Below, in pieces: positions 5,886 through 14,978 of a DNA stretch of 22,636 nucleotides (position 1 is the first letter of the stretch; the number at the start of each line of letters is the position of its first letter). The position numbers and the translations under genes are program-made. The stretch spans positions 1-22,636 of the forward strand of contig USQD01000003.1 in assembly GCA_900556795.1 (NCBI GenBank), given 5' to 3'. The notes beneath the pieces are model-generated. The model did not search any database. It had not been told where the DNA came from and saw nothing but the letters and a program-made list of their open reading frames with translations. Source of the stretch: an uncultured Prevotella sp. (GTDB taxonomy: Bacteria; Bacteroidota; Bacteroidia; Bacteroidales; Bacteroidaceae).

Positions 5886-7703
5886 ATGGCAAGCAAAAAC
5901 AAAAACAGAGTAACCAACCTGCAGCAGCTCCAAAATCGTAGTGAGGAACTGAAAGATGCAGGCTATGTAGCCGTTCGGCCAGATGCTTTTACGTCGCCTA
6001 AGAACGGTGGCAATAAGGTCTTTTCCTGGAACGACTACGTTCACGGCATGCTCCTAACCACAGCCGGTATGTCGGCAAGCGGTGGCGACGCAAGCGGTTC
6101 TGCAGCACGGCAGCAGGTTTCCACTATCTTTGCATCAAGTGGCGGCGAGAACCTGGGCAAACCAAAAGGCGTAGGTACCGAAGGTTTGGGCTTTATGGAA
6201 TGGGGTATGGCCAACCGACTGCCAAATCTTATCTGGCTGCTCTCCCGCATGTCGCCTTTCACGGCAGCAGGAGTTGATTACATCAAGAAGATACTGGTAG
6301 GTCGTGGTCCCGCAGCCAAATATCACTACACCCAGTATGTAGGCGGGAACATCACGGAGAAATATATCCCCTACGAGAGTGCAGGAGTCCTGCTCCGTGG
6401 TCAGATAGCCGACCTGAAAGCCAAGGAAGAGGCAGCCGTCGAAGCCAAGCGCCAGAACGAGCAGCAGAGCCAGAACGGGCAGTCTCAGCAGGAAGAGCCT
6501 CCGTTCCCTGCGATTTCATCGCAGGTCTTATCTTCCGATGAAGAGGAAAACGAGGAGATGAAATCTCTGAAAGAAGCCCTCCGCAAATGGGAAGAAACCA
6601 ATGCCCAGCTTCGTGATTTCCTAGAAAATAACGACCTGATGCAGACCTTCCTCGACCTGGCAGGAGATATGGCTTTGATGTCGCAGTGCTTCGTAGAACT
6701 CCAGCTCAATCAGCGTTCCCTCGACGAGAACGGCAAAGCCGTGCCTACTGCCCAGTGGACCCCGAAGGTGATCGGTCTGAAGCATCGCAGTATCTTTACC
6801 ACCCGACTGGAACGTATGGACGAGAACTACCGCATAAACTATGCCTACGTCAGCAACCAATGGCTCGACCCAACCCAATACGTCGGTGTACAGAAAGAGG
6901 AAGACCGCAAGATAGCGGCTATCCCTTATCTCCCTACCACATCAGCCGTGAAGGATTTGCAGCGCAATATCCGTGAGGCACGTCAGAAGCAGGTAAGCCG
7001 CAAGAAACGCCCTACCCGCTTCATCATGTCGCCAAGAGATTTCGGTGGCCCCTACTATGCCGATGCCCTTTGGCACTCTATCTTTGCCGGCAGCATCTTT
7101 GAGTATGCCTTCACCATTGTAGATGACCGCCTCACCCGAAAGCGCAACAGTAATATCATTGGCCGTGTTATCTATATCCATCAGGACTATATCAGCAGGC
7201 TCTATCAGCAGCAGGGCGAACAGAAAAAGAAAACCCACGGTGAGATTCAGAATGAAATCTTCTCCTCTATCAATACATGGCTCTCTAACCCAGATAATGC
7301 AGGTCAGGCGCTCATCTCTTCTGCTTTCACGGGCAGCGACGGAAAGGAGCACAAGGCTTGGGAAATCGTAGAAATCGAAACCAAGGCAAATGATCAGGCG
7401 AATGCCGACAAGACCGAGTTGCAGGAAATAAGTAGCATCATTTTCTTTGCCATGGGTCTTGATGCAAAGCTCATCGGTAATACCCCTGGCGATACAGCAT
7501 CATCGGGCGGTACTGACCTGAGAGAGCGCTTCCTGGTAAAGCAAATCCAGTTTGCCCCACTACAACAGTTGATGATACGCCCGCTGGAAGTTTTGAGCCG
7601 ATTCAACGATTGGGACGAGCACCTGGTATGGCAGATAGACCGGGAGGTATTGACTACCCTCGATAACTCGAAGACCGGAGTGGCGAAACAGGAAGCCTCT
7701 TAA
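5886..7703 (+). CDS. Portal-like phage protein
   Basis: A 605-aa protein. The early segment (GLGFMEWGMANRLPNLIWLL, residues ~97-116, then SPFTAAGVDYIKK) and the late segment (GLDAKLIGNTPGDTASSGGT, ~525-544, then DLRERFL) resemble the conserved ends of Bacteroidota phage portal proteins. Portals form the dodecameric ring through which DNA enters the head. The length also fits. A charged, Gln/Glu-rich insertion (residues ~180-250) contains a translated copy of the hairpin repeat, read as PPFPAISSQV at 205-214. No other motif makes the call certain, and no terminase or major capsid gene is visible next to it. It is the first gene of its unit, under promoter cassette P2. Confidence 0.6.
   Translation: MASKNKNRVTNLQQLQNRSEELKDAGYVAVRPDAFTSPKNGGNKVFSWNDYVHGMLLTTAGMSASGGDASGSAARQQVSTIFASSGGENLGKPKGVGTEGLGFMEWGMANRLPNLIWLLSRMSPFTAAGVDYIKKILVGRGPAAKYHYTQYVGGNITEKYIPYESAGVLLRGQIADLKAKEEAAVEAKRQNEQQSQNGQSQQEEPPFPAISSQVLSSDEEENEEMKSLKEALRKWEETNAQLRDFLENNDLMQTFLDLAGDMALMSQCFVELQLNQRSLDENGKAVPTAQWTPKVIGLKHRSIFTTRLERMDENYRINYAYVSNQWLDPTQYVGVQKEEDRKIAAIPYLPTTSAVKDLQRNIREARQKQVSRKKRPTRFIMSPRDFGGPYYADALWHSIFAGSIFEYAFTIVDDRLTRKRNSNIIGRVIYIHQDYISRLYQQQGEQKKKTHGEIQNEIFSSINTWLSNPDNAGQALISSAFTGSDGKEHKAWEIVEIETKANDQANADKTELQEISSIIFFAMGLDAKLIGNTPGDTASSGGTDLRERFLVKQIQFAPLQQLMIRPLEVLSRFNDWDEHLVWQIDREVLTTLDNSKTGVAKQEAS
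6498..6527 (+). repeat. Dispersed hairpin repeat, copy 4 (inside portal-like gene, compensated stem)
   Basis: Stem CCTGCGAT (6507-6514), loop TTC, ATCGCAGG (6518-6525). Relative to the other copies one base has changed in each arm so that pairing is kept (A-T became T-A). It is translated as PPFPAISSQV, a different reading frame from copy 2. Confidence 0.8.
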
Positions 7704-7710
7704 CTCGCCC

Positions 7711-7737
7711 CCGTTCCCAGCAATTCTATCGCTGGTT
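7711..7737 (+). repeat. Dispersed hairpin repeat, copy 5
   Basis: CCAGCAAT (7717-7724), TCT, ATCGCTGG (7728-7735), with the same single mismatch and loop as copy 2. It lies 7 nt after the portal-like stop and 30 nt before the next start. No promoter box follows, so the transcript probably continues. Confidence 0.85.
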
Positions 7738-7767
7738 CATATATAATAACGTAAAAGCAAAAAGAAA

Positions 7768-8862
7768 ATGATACTCTTTACAAATCAAGAACTCCGGCTA
7801 CAGATTCCCAGCAATGCCGTGGACGAGGTGGCCAACTTACAAGGTATGCTTGATAATAGCGAGAAGGATTTTCTGAAACCTCGCTTAGGAGCATCGCTCT
7901 ATGACCGACTTTGCAAGTATTATGCAAGCATTGAGCCTTCTGATTTCTGTGATACAGTCATCAATGGCAATTATACTGATAATCCTTGGAGCGAACTTCT
8001 GGTTTATGCACAGCGCATGGTTGCAAATGATGCAATGGCGCAGAATGTAGAAAAACAAGTTCTCTCTATCAATGGCTCCGGTATCAATGTAGCCTCCAGC
8101 AACGACTATGCCGTAGCCACCGACAAGCAGATAGCGCAGGGCAAGGAAAGCTATCGCCAGTCTGCCATGACCTCGCTCAATAACCTGCTTTCCCTCTTAG
8201 AGGGATGGGCGAAGGAAGTGAATACTCCAATGCCTATCGAAGGAACAGATGAAGGAACAGATAGCGGCAAAGATGATGCAGCCGAAACCGAGAAAAAACA
8301 GCATGAGGCGATAGAGGAAATCGTAACCCTTTGGCAGGAGAGCAAGTACTATTACTACCATCGGGATTTGCTTTTCCCTACCTGCGAGTCTTTGCAGCCG
8401 TATCTCGATATTTACGGCAACAGAGATAAGTTTGTGCGTCTCATCCCTGATATGCTCTTTATCCAGAGTGAATATCTGGAAGAGGCATTTGGCGAGGATT
8501 TCATCCCTCGTCTATTGCAAGCCGATGAGAACGACAAGATGCTGAAGAAGGCACGTCAACTTGTAGCCGCCTATCTCAAGGAGCGCACATCAGTTATCAG
8601 TTTCGATAAGCTTACCCGCTCCACGGCACATAATGATGCCATTACCGTAAGGGAAAGCATTCATCGGTTGCTGAAGAAAGAGGAATCCGAAAGACAGGCG
8701 AAACTCGATGCAGCCAAAGCTGATAGCGCCGCAGAAGGCAGTTCCTCATCATCTGCGAGTAACGCATCCAGCGCTTCATCATCGGATAACAAGGACGGCA
8801 GCGAAGGCTACGACAACAACCAAAAAGGTTCACGTATCTTCGTAACGCCAATCCTCTGTTAA
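7768..8862 (+). CDS. Probable virion connector-type protein (DUF6712-like)
   Basis: A 364-aa protein. The N-terminal ~150 residues (FTNQELRLQIPSNAVDEVAN..., KPRLGASLYDRLCKYYA) resemble what I remember of the DUF6712 family found in Bacteroidota phages and prophages. That match is from memory and needs a profile search. The position right after the portal-like gene would suit a head-tail connector or adaptor. An acidic linker (GTDEGTDSGKDD, ~165) separates two helical parts, and residues ~325-345 are an almost pure Ser/Ala stretch. The start follows an A-rich leader (GCAAAAAGAAA). The protein ends with VTPILC. Confidence 0.5.
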   Translation: MILFTNQELRLQIPSNAVDEVANLQGMLDNSEKDFLKPRLGASLYDRLCKYYASIEPSDFCDTVINGNYTDNPWSELLVYAQRMVANDAMAQNVEKQVLSINGSGINVASSNDYAVATDKQIAQGKESYRQSAMTSLNNLLSLLEGWAKEVNTPMPIEGTDEGTDSGKDDAAETEKKQHEAIEEIVTLWQESKYYYYHRDLLFPTCESLQPYLDIYGNRDKFVRLIPDMLFIQSEYLEEAFGEDFIPRLLQADENDKMLKKARQLVAAYLKERTSVISFDKLTRSTAHNDAITVRESIHRLLKKEESERQAKLDAAKADSAAEGSSSSSASNASSASSSDNKDGSEGYDNNQKGSRIFVTPILC

Positions 8863-9001
8863 AGGTAAAAAGGCTTATTTTCAGTTTTATGTCGTATCAA
8901 GCGTCTTCAAAACTGCTTAATTTGACGTTCAATCGGGAATCAAGCCTAAAACAGGCAAAAAATATTCTTAATTTTCAAATAAACATCAGAAACAAGGATT
9001 T

Positions 9002-10117
9002 ATGGAAAATTTATCATTGCAGGAAATCATCAACATTTTGAAACCAGCTATCGGTGCAAGAATGCTTACCCAGGAGCAGAAAGATGCCTATGAGCAGGGA
9101 TTGTCTCTCCTGGAAGGTGCAAGTAATGCACGCTCGTTTATCGAAAACTCACGCAAGTTTAAGGACTATCATCGCCGTACCCGACAGATGATAGCCTACC
9201 TGAACAGCTACAACAGCTCTCAAGCCAACGCTGCATCATCCTCTGCTTCCGACAAGCGACGTGTAGGTCGCCCAACCAAGCAAGAACAGGCAGCTTATGC
9301 CGAACTTCAGAAGCAGAAAGCCCTGGAAGAGGCGAAGCAGTCTCTCTTCCCTAGCCTGAAACCGGACACCACTTTGCAGCCGCTCACCTATAATGGTATC
9401 GTAGCCAACCCAAACGGCGAAAGCATCGCTGCCACCATGCCAAACCTGATGCAGTTGCGTCCATTCCTCTCACCATCCCTGCAGGAGCAGGTGAACACCG
9501 TGCGTGACCTCCGCAGCGAAATGGCAAGTAAGGCAGAGCAGGCTAAGACCAGGGCAGAAGCCAACGAGAAAGCCATCTCACAAGGCAAGAGCGCCATCTT
9601 TACCGAGGATGAGATTGCCGCTCTCGCCACAAGAGCCGTAGAAATCGAAAGCGATATTCTTCCGGAAATCTTCAAGGCAGTAGATAGAGAGATGGGCGAA
9701 TGCTATCTGCGACTGAGCGAGAAGACAGGCGACCCTGAGTATATCGCCTACGTAAAGAAAACCTTTACCGTGGACCCTCAGACCCTCCGTACCCAGTTTA
9801 AGCCTTTCTACGAGAAAGCGCAGTCTCGTGACCCTCATTTTGCCGAGCAGGTAGCCGAGAAGATTGCCAACGACCGTCCGGAAGTAAAGGCAGCCCGTGA
9901 TGCAGCCGCCAAGCACAAGGCAGAAGCCGATGCCCGCATCAAGTATATCCTTCGCAAGGATAAGCCATCTACCCAAACGAGAGTGAAAGGTATCAAGGAG
10001 CGCATAGACCAACTTCGCCAGGATTTCTCTGACATCGTGACCGAAGAGGAGCTTTCCGGCTATGAAGCTATTCTCACCAAAACTATAGAAGAAGCCAAAG
10101 AGGATCCCGAAGCATAA
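9002..10117 (+). CDS. Helical, charged phage-type protein with AT-hook-like motif
   Basis: A 371-aa protein, nearly all helical and very rich in Ala, Lys, Glu and Gln, with long coiled-coil-like stretches (~95-120, ~165-195, ~290-370). Residues 85-93 (KRRVGRPTK) contain a GRP core flanked by basic residues, the pattern of an AT-hook that binds the minor groove of AT-rich DNA. It sits in a Ser/Ala/Asn-rich linker. No enzymatic motif is seen. Charged helical proteins after a portal may be scaffolding or DNA-binding packaging factors, but this is only suggestive. A 139-bp gap precedes it (8863-9001). That gap holds a small hairpin (8944-8956) and no convincing promoter. The hairpin terminator at 10137-10167 follows. 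Confidence 0.6.
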   Translation: MENLSLQEIINILKPAIGARMLTQEQKDAYEQGLSLLEGASNARSFIENSRKFKDYHRRTRQMIAYLNSYNSSQANAASSSASDKRRVGRPTKQEQAAYAELQKQKALEEAKQSLFPSLKPDTTLQPLTYNGIVANPNGESIAATMPNLMQLRPFLSPSLQEQVNTVRDLRSEMASKAEQAKTRAEANEKAISQGKSAIFTEDEIAALATRAVEIESDILPEIFKAVDREMGECYLRLSEKTGDPEYIAYVKKTFTVDPQTLRTQFKPFYEKAQSRDPHFAEQVAEKIANDRPEVKAARDAAAKHKAEADARIKYILRKDKPSTQTRVKGIKERIDQLRQDFSDIVTEEELSGYEAILTKTIEEAKEDPEA

Positions 10118-10131
10118 TTCCCCTCTCACCC

Positions 10132-10167
10132 CCGTTCCCAGCGATTCCATCGCTGGGTTCTTTTTTG
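10132..10167 (+). terminator. Terminator formed by hairpin repeat copy 6
   Basis: The repeat stem is extended here to 9 bp: CCCAGCGAT (10137-10145), loop TCC, ATCGCTGGG (10149-10157). TTCTTTTTTG follows. This is a strong intrinsic terminator for the 5886-10117 unit, and its T-run merges into the TTTGTCCC box of cassette P3. Confidence 0.85.
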
Positions 10168-10200
10168 TCCCCCCTAATAACCAAAAACCCCCTATCTTTG
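10164..10200 (+). promoter_or_regulatory. Promoter cassette P3: TTTGTCCC - 25 nt gap - TATCTTTG
   Basis: TTTGTCCC starts at 10164 and the perfect -7 box TATCTTTG is at 10193-10200, with the fixed 25-nt gap. The first start codon is 27 nt downstream behind an A-rich leader. This promoter would drive the tail operon that contains the KAS and ACP genes. Confidence 0.7.
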
Positions 10201-10227
10201 CCATATAAATAAAAAGAAAGAAGCAAA

Positions 10228-10881
10228 ATGGCAAAGAATAAAGAAACCCCCGAACAGCGCAATCAGCGTTTCAAGACCCTTTGCGTCCATATCCTCGCCC
10301 AGAGCGGCAACTGCCAGGAGTCTCAACATGCTTTCAAAAGCACGCAGAGCATTCCGGATATGTGCGAGGCATGGCGCAAATACTGGCACGGCTTAATTAC
10401 CGAGGTACCGCAGCAGGTAATCGATGCCTTTAAAGCCGTATATCCGGAATTTAAAAAAGATATAAACCAGGGTGGCATTTTCTACAACGAAGATTCGCCT
10501 ACCGGTACCGTCCTCGTAGGCGATACAGACGAGGAAATCCACCTCTACTCTTCCCGAAAGATATACGTCTTGGGTAAGGCGCACGTCATTCTCCATAATG
10601 CCGCTACCGCCCTCGTAATGAATGAAGACTGCAAGGTAGAACTCCTAGATGGCAGCAAGGCAACTATCAAGGAAGGTTACGGCATCGCCCGAAATTATTC
10701 CCACATGGTAACTTGCAATGAGGCAGAAAGCTACGATCAGAGTGTAGTCTTCATTACCGATGGCACCCTTCACGACCATGGGCACCAGAAAATTAATGCC
10801 TTTGGTACGGCAGTCATCGACACCTTTACCCGTCGCCTCATAGACCTATATGATAGCGCCAGGATAGAAATTAGAAAATAA
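10228..10881 (+). CDS. Beta-rich phage-type protein (217 aa)
   Basis: Function unknown. The first ~75 residues are helical and basic (TPEQRNQRFKTLCVHILAQS...). From about residue 85 the sequence turns into short beta-type repeats of roughly ten residues with small or hydrophobic residues at regular places (KIYVLGKAHVILHNAATALV..., then CKVELLDGSKATIKEGYGIA), ending in DLYDSARIEIRK. Such a pattern suits a small parallel beta-helix, often trimeric in phage spikes and fibre tips. It is the first gene of the tail operon under cassette P3; the next start is 24 nt after its stop. A tail-spike or chaperone role is inference. Confidence 0.6.
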   Translation: MAKNKETPEQRNQRFKTLCVHILAQSGNCQESQHAFKSTQSIPDMCEAWRKYWHGLITEVPQQVIDAFKAVYPEFKKDINQGGIFYNEDSPTGTVLVGDTDEEIHLYSSRKIYVLGKAHVILHNAATALVMNEDCKVELLDGSKATIKEGYGIARNYSHMVTCNEAESYDQSVVFITDGTLHDHGHQKINAFGTAVIDTFTRRLIDLYDSARIEIRK

Positions 10882-10905
10882 ACATTAGAAAATAGAAATC
10901 AGAAT

Positions 10906-13755
10906 ATGAACTCACATCTTACGATATTAATCAACGACAAGCCGGTAGCCTTGCCCGATGATTTCTCCATCGACATAGAGGATCAGAACCCCGTATTCAA
11001 TGACACGGAGATGTTCTCCTATCCTTTCTCTATTCCGCTGGATGGCAACCGATGGTTGGTAAAGAACATAGAAGACGTGCATGCAGCCGTAAGAGCGGTG
11101 AATATGGAGCATTTGCCTACCCGCATTCATGCCGACGGACTGCCTTTCCGCAGCGGTACGCTCGTAATGCAGGATGATGAGGAGATAACCGATTCTCTCA
11201 GTATGAACATAGATGCCAGCACGCAGAGTTTCAGCGACCTTATCAGCGACCTGCAGTGTCGTGATGTTCCGGTCAAGGACCAAATTATCATCGGTGAGAA
11301 GATCGGTAATGTGAGGGTGGATATTGAAAGTGATCCGGTAGTAAAGGTAGATGTTTTTGTTACTGGAGGCAAGCATAAGCATGATCATACGGAAGCCCAC
11401 GAAATCAGGGCAGACCATGTAAGCGTAAGTAAGGTATTGGAACCGCAAGCTTTAGGTTTTTCCTACCCTGCAAGCTGCAATGAATACACTTCTACATCTA
11501 CCCAGCATTATATGGGTGATGCACAGAAGCTTTCAGAGCGTTCTTATCCTCAGAATCACAAGGTAAATGAGCCAGCCATTGCCAGCAATGGCAATTATAT
11601 CAATACCGCAGCAGCTTATGGAGAAACAGATGGTGCAGGCAGAGCCGCTACCTATTGTAACGCCCGTATCTGCTATAAGCATCACGGGTTAGATGATGAC
11701 GGAAAGACCGCAAGTGATGTAATCAGCATAAAAGATTGCACCTGGACGAACGAAGACCTTTATCCTTACTGGGTATTGGATGCAAAACGTCCGCAGTCGG
11801 GTATCTGCTTCTATGTGCTTTATTTCCTCGATTGTCTCTTTGACTATCTGGGTGTAACTTTCGATAAGCGAGCCTTAATGCAGATAGAGGATTTGAAGCA
11901 TCTTTGTTTCTTCACGACCGTATGCAGCTACGATACCGTCAGTTACCAGTACGACGAGGAAGATCCTACAGGCGCAAAACAACCTAATCTTCACCCTCAC
12001 CATGGTACTTATTACCGAAAAGACGATGCCGAAGTCATCGCCAAGAAGAAGAAAGCTGGCGAAATCAAGACGGGTTATTTCCAAAGCCAGGAGCATATCA
12101 ATTCATGGCTCGAAAGCCGCGGTTGCGGTGGAAAGATAAACATCGTAAAGGCAGAGAATAAGGACGTGCAGGAATTAACACTCCACACACCTGAAGGCAC
12201 CACCGAGCATATACAGGTAGGTGAAGTACGCGATGATGGCGGCAAGGTTACTGGTATCAGCATCGAGGCAAAAATCAGCAAGTTCAAGGTACAGGCAAAT
12301 GTGCTTAATATGGTAGCAAACAGCGGCAATTTCCCTGACGAGAGTGTAAGCACTGTTATCTCTTCTCTTGAAAGCGCCTTCGGTATTAAGTTCTCGTACG
12401 ATTATGAGCAGAAGAAGGTAACGGCTTATCTTACCCGTGATGTGCTGCGCAAGAGTGGCAACGAGGCAAGAACGTTTCATGCCAATATCCACTCCATGGT
12501 CCCGATGACCGAGAAGATTACCGGTGTGCGTATGCGCTATTCGGCAGAGAGTGATGCAAAAGATCAGCGGCAGAATGTACTCGATAGCCGTAGAAACAAG
12601 AACATGGGTTATTCTACCGATTATGATTATATCGATTACCCTGCGCCTGATAGTGGCGATAACTCCACCGTCTATAATCTCGACTACATCGATTTCTTCC
12701 ATAATCTGAGTAGTGGAGACAAGCACTGCTATATCGACCGCAAGACCGGCAATGCTTATCGTGTAAAGGTGAATAGTGATGCAACCACGACAGCCGACTT
12801 AAAACCTGTACTCTTTGAGGTTGGTCAGTTCAAGGGTGTGGAATTTGGAGATTGCAGCGATGAGAACGAAGATTTCGTACATGATATTTCTGTAGATTTT
12901 ACTCCGGTGCCGTTCAATGATGTGAACTATTTCAAGGAGATAGAAGCTGCCTATGGTTCTCACGAGGCAATCGACTCCTACAACGGCAAGAAATATGGCG
13001 TAACCATCGCTGATGGTCAGCCTATCCTCTGCGCTTATGTAGATGAGGATATGGAGCATGAGTTTGTTGAACAGATTATCAATCAGACCATCTCTACTGC
13101 CTTCTGCGATTTCTATATGCAGCAGACCTTATCACTCGTAGAAAGCTATGACCCGTCAGACACAGAGGATGGTAACTCTCCTTTGCAGGATGATTCCCGC
13201 TGGGGATTTGCTGTTGCTTTGATGCGAGGCGGTGGTAGTGATGCAACTCGCCAGTCATACGATTATAATTACGACCATTTCGGCACGTCCAAATGGCGCA
13301 CGGTATCAGGCAAGTATGCCCTAGCATGCGATTCTCTGGATATGATGGGTAATGAGTTTGACTATAATGGTATTCAGGAAGGAACGGGCGAAGGTGAGAA
13401 ATTCTCACTCAAGATACGAGCCTTTAAAGAACCTTCATGGCTGAGTGATCCGAAATACGAAAATGTAGTACTTTGTGATAATGATGAAGTAGATAGCCAG
13501 GGAAATATGGTGAAAAAGGTCCGTTCCCGCGGCTTATTTGATACCTTCATTCTCCCATACGCCTATTTCCTCTTAAATAGAAAGAAGTTTATGGTAAGAT
13601 GTACCACCACCGTAGCGCAAGTGGCCGATATACCGAACCACTGGAAGGAATGGTGGAACATAGGCGGCATGAAATGCCTCATTGATAAGGTAAACACCAC
13701 CATCGATGCCAAGACGGGCATGGGCGAAGTAGAGTTAACGGTATATGCTTTATAA
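10906..13755 (+). CDS. Large tail/baseplate-like protein (949 aa)
   Basis: The N-terminus (LTILINDKPVALPDDFSIDI, then FSYPFSIPLDGNRW, residues ~4-50) resembles large tail-associated proteins of Bacteroidota phages that I recall but cannot name by family. The protein is mostly beta-type, Asp/Tyr-rich and has no signal peptide or membrane segment. It contains a possible hub-like central part and a C-terminal segment (NHWKEWWNIGGMKCLIDKVN, ~907-926) ending in a short strand. Its size and its position before the 353-aa and giant fibre genes suit a baseplate or tail-tip component. A tape-measure protein is less likely because extended coiled coil is absent. The KAS gene starts 18 nt after its stop, within the same transcript. 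Confidence 0.6.
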   Translation: MNSHLTILINDKPVALPDDFSIDIEDQNPVFNDTEMFSYPFSIPLDGNRWLVKNIEDVHAAVRAVNMEHLPTRIHADGLPFRSGTLVMQDDEEITDSLSMNIDASTQSFSDLISDLQCRDVPVKDQIIIGEKIGNVRVDIESDPVVKVDVFVTGGKHKHDHTEAHEIRADHVSVSKVLEPQALGFSYPASCNEYTSTSTQHYMGDAQKLSERSYPQNHKVNEPAIASNGNYINTAAAYGETDGAGRAATYCNARICYKHHGLDDDGKTASDVISIKDCTWTNEDLYPYWVLDAKRPQSGICFYVLYFLDCLFDYLGVTFDKRALMQIEDLKHLCFFTTVCSYDTVSYQYDEEDPTGAKQPNLHPHHGTYYRKDDAEVIAKKKKAGEIKTGYFQSQEHINSWLESRGCGGKINIVKAENKDVQELTLHTPEGTTEHIQVGEVRDDGGKVTGISIEAKISKFKVQANVLNMVANSGNFPDESVSTVISSLESAFGIKFSYDYEQKKVTAYLTRDVLRKSGNEARTFHANIHSMVPMTEKITGVRMRYSAESDAKDQRQNVLDSRRNKNMGYSTDYDYIDYPAPDSGDNSTVYNLDYIDFFHNLSSGDKHCYIDRKTGNAYRVKVNSDATTTADLKPVLFEVGQFKGVEFGDCSDENEDFVHDISVDFTPVPFNDVNYFKEIEAAYGSHEAIDSYNGKKYGVTIADGQPILCAYVDEDMEHEFVEQIINQTISTAFCDFYMQQTLSLVESYDPSDTEDGNSPLQDDSRWGFAVALMRGGGSDATRQSYDYNYDHFGTSKWRTVSGKYALACDSLDMMGNEFDYNGIQEGTGEGEKFSLKIRAFKEPSWLSDPKYENVVLCDNDEVDSQGNMVKKVRSRGLFDTFILPYAYFLLNRKKFMVRCTTTVAQVADIPNHWKEWWNIGGMKCLIDKVNTTIDAKTGMGEVELTVYAL

Positions 13756-13773
13756 CATAAAAATGAAATAAAA

Positions 13774-14976
13774 ATGGATAGAAAAATACTAATTACCGGA
13801 ACAGGAATCCATTCCGCTCTGGGCAGAGGCACAAAAGAAGTAGCCATGAATCTTTATTTGGGCAAATGCGGATTATTTCACGATGATTTCCGCAATAAAT
13901 ACAATTCTGATTTATGCGGCAAAGTTCCTGCTTGGAAATTAGAATATACTGAAATTCTCACTCGTGCACAGAGAGCATGCCTACCCCTTCATGGTTTTTG
14001 TGTACTCGATACAGTATTTGAAGCCTTAAAGGAAGCAAAAGTCAGCAAGGATTTTCTCGAAAATCATAATGTATCTATCATTGTAAGCAATGATTCTGAA
14101 TGCTACGAAAGCCAGTCGGTGGTGCGTCATGTAGGTAATGGATTGCATAACAGAGCATTGTCTGTAACAACCCTGTTCCGCTCGCTTAATTCCACTATCA
14201 GCATGAATTTGGCATCAATTCTCCATATTCACGGCTTATCGCTCACCGTGAGCGCTGCCTGTGCAGGAGGCGGTCATGCCATCGGCTTGGCAAAGATGCT
14301 ACTCGATAGCAAGCAAACAGAAATGGTAATCGTGATAGGCGCGCAGGAAATCACATCGCAATATTGCATGGAAGCTTTCGATGCCCTCGGTGTCTTTTCA
14401 CCCGATAAGGTGCAGCCGTTTGGTAAAGGTAGAAACGGATTGGCACCATCGGGTGGCGCAGCTTGCATCATCCTCGAACCGTCGGATAGCCTCCGACTGA
14501 AGGAAGAGAAGGTGCCTTCCTTCGCTTCTCTTTCCGGTTATGGTTTTTCTTCTAACGGCAAGGCCATCACTACCCCTGATAGCTATCAGGAAGAAGTATC
14601 TATGCTGAAAGCTATCGAGAGTGCAGGCTTAGATGAGGGTATGATAGATGTGGTTCTCGCTCACGCCACGGGTACCCCAATGGGCGATGAAGCCGAAGCC
14701 AACGCCATCACAAGGATTTTCCCTATCTGTCCGAACGTGGTAGCTACGAAAGGCTTAACCGGTCACGAGTGCTGGATGGCGGGAGTATCGCAAGCCGTAC
14801 AGGCAGTAATCATGTTCACTTATGGCCGTCTGTTCCATGCAGCCACTACCGAGGAGAACGCTTTCCCATCCCTCAATCTGGTAATGCGTTCAAAATTCTA
14901 TGCCCCTCACCACATTCTCTGTAATGCCTTCGGTTTCGGAGGTACCAATTCATCATTTATTATCTCAAAAGCGTAG
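13774..14976 (+). CDS. Beta-ketoacyl-ACP synthase (KAS, FabF-like) in a phage tail operon
   Basis: A 400-aa condensing enzyme of the thiolase fold, normal length for FabF/FabB (about 410). The full catalytic set is visible: nucleophile C163 in SAACAGG, H297 in LAHATGTPMGDEAEA, K326 and H331 in ATKGLTGHECW (the 5-residue K-H spacing matches FabF), and the gating loop FGFGGTN (386-392). Enzymes of this family condense an acyl chain with malonyl-ACP, releasing CO2. The sequence is clearly diverged from housekeeping FabF (e.g. the N-terminal region 28-70 and the NGLAPSGG segment). It lies 18 nt after the tail gene and 2 nt before the ACP gene. No reductase, dehydratase or acyltransferase accompanies it. 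It is more likely to be a specialised accessory enzyme than a stray chromosomal fab gene. Substrate unknown. Confidence 0.93.
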   Translation: MDRKILITGTGIHSALGRGTKEVAMNLYLGKCGLFHDDFRNKYNSDLCGKVPAWKLEYTEILTRAQRACLPLHGFCVLDTVFEALKEAKVSKDFLENHNVSIIVSNDSECYESQSVVRHVGNGLHNRALSVTTLFRSLNSTISMNLASILHIHGLSLTVSAACAGGGHAIGLAKMLLDSKQTEMVIVIGAQEITSQYCMEAFDALGVFSPDKVQPFGKGRNGLAPSGGAACIILEPSDSLRLKEEKVPSFASLSGYGFSSNGKAITTPDSYQEEVSMLKAIESAGLDEGMIDVVLAHATGTPMGDEAEANAITRIFPICPNVVATKGLTGHECWMAGVSQAVQAVIMFTYGRLFHAATTEENAFPSLNLVMRSKFYAPHHILCNAFGFGGTNSSFIISKA

Positions 14977-14978
14977 TT

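Noticed and set aside
7805..7815. TTCCCAGCAAT near the start of the 364-aa gene, as a half copy of the hairpin repeat
   Set aside because: Only the left arm matches; the loop and right arm are absent, so it is probably coincidence.
8944..8956. Small hairpin GCCT-AAAAC-AGGC in the 8863-9001 gap as a terminator
   Set aside because: Only 4 bp, followed by A residues rather than T residues.
11575..11592. Perfect inverted repeat GCCATTGC-CA-GCAATGGC inside the 949-aa gene
   Set aside because: A single 8-bp palindrome in a long coding region is easily due to chance. It does not match the hairpin repeat family and has no T-run.
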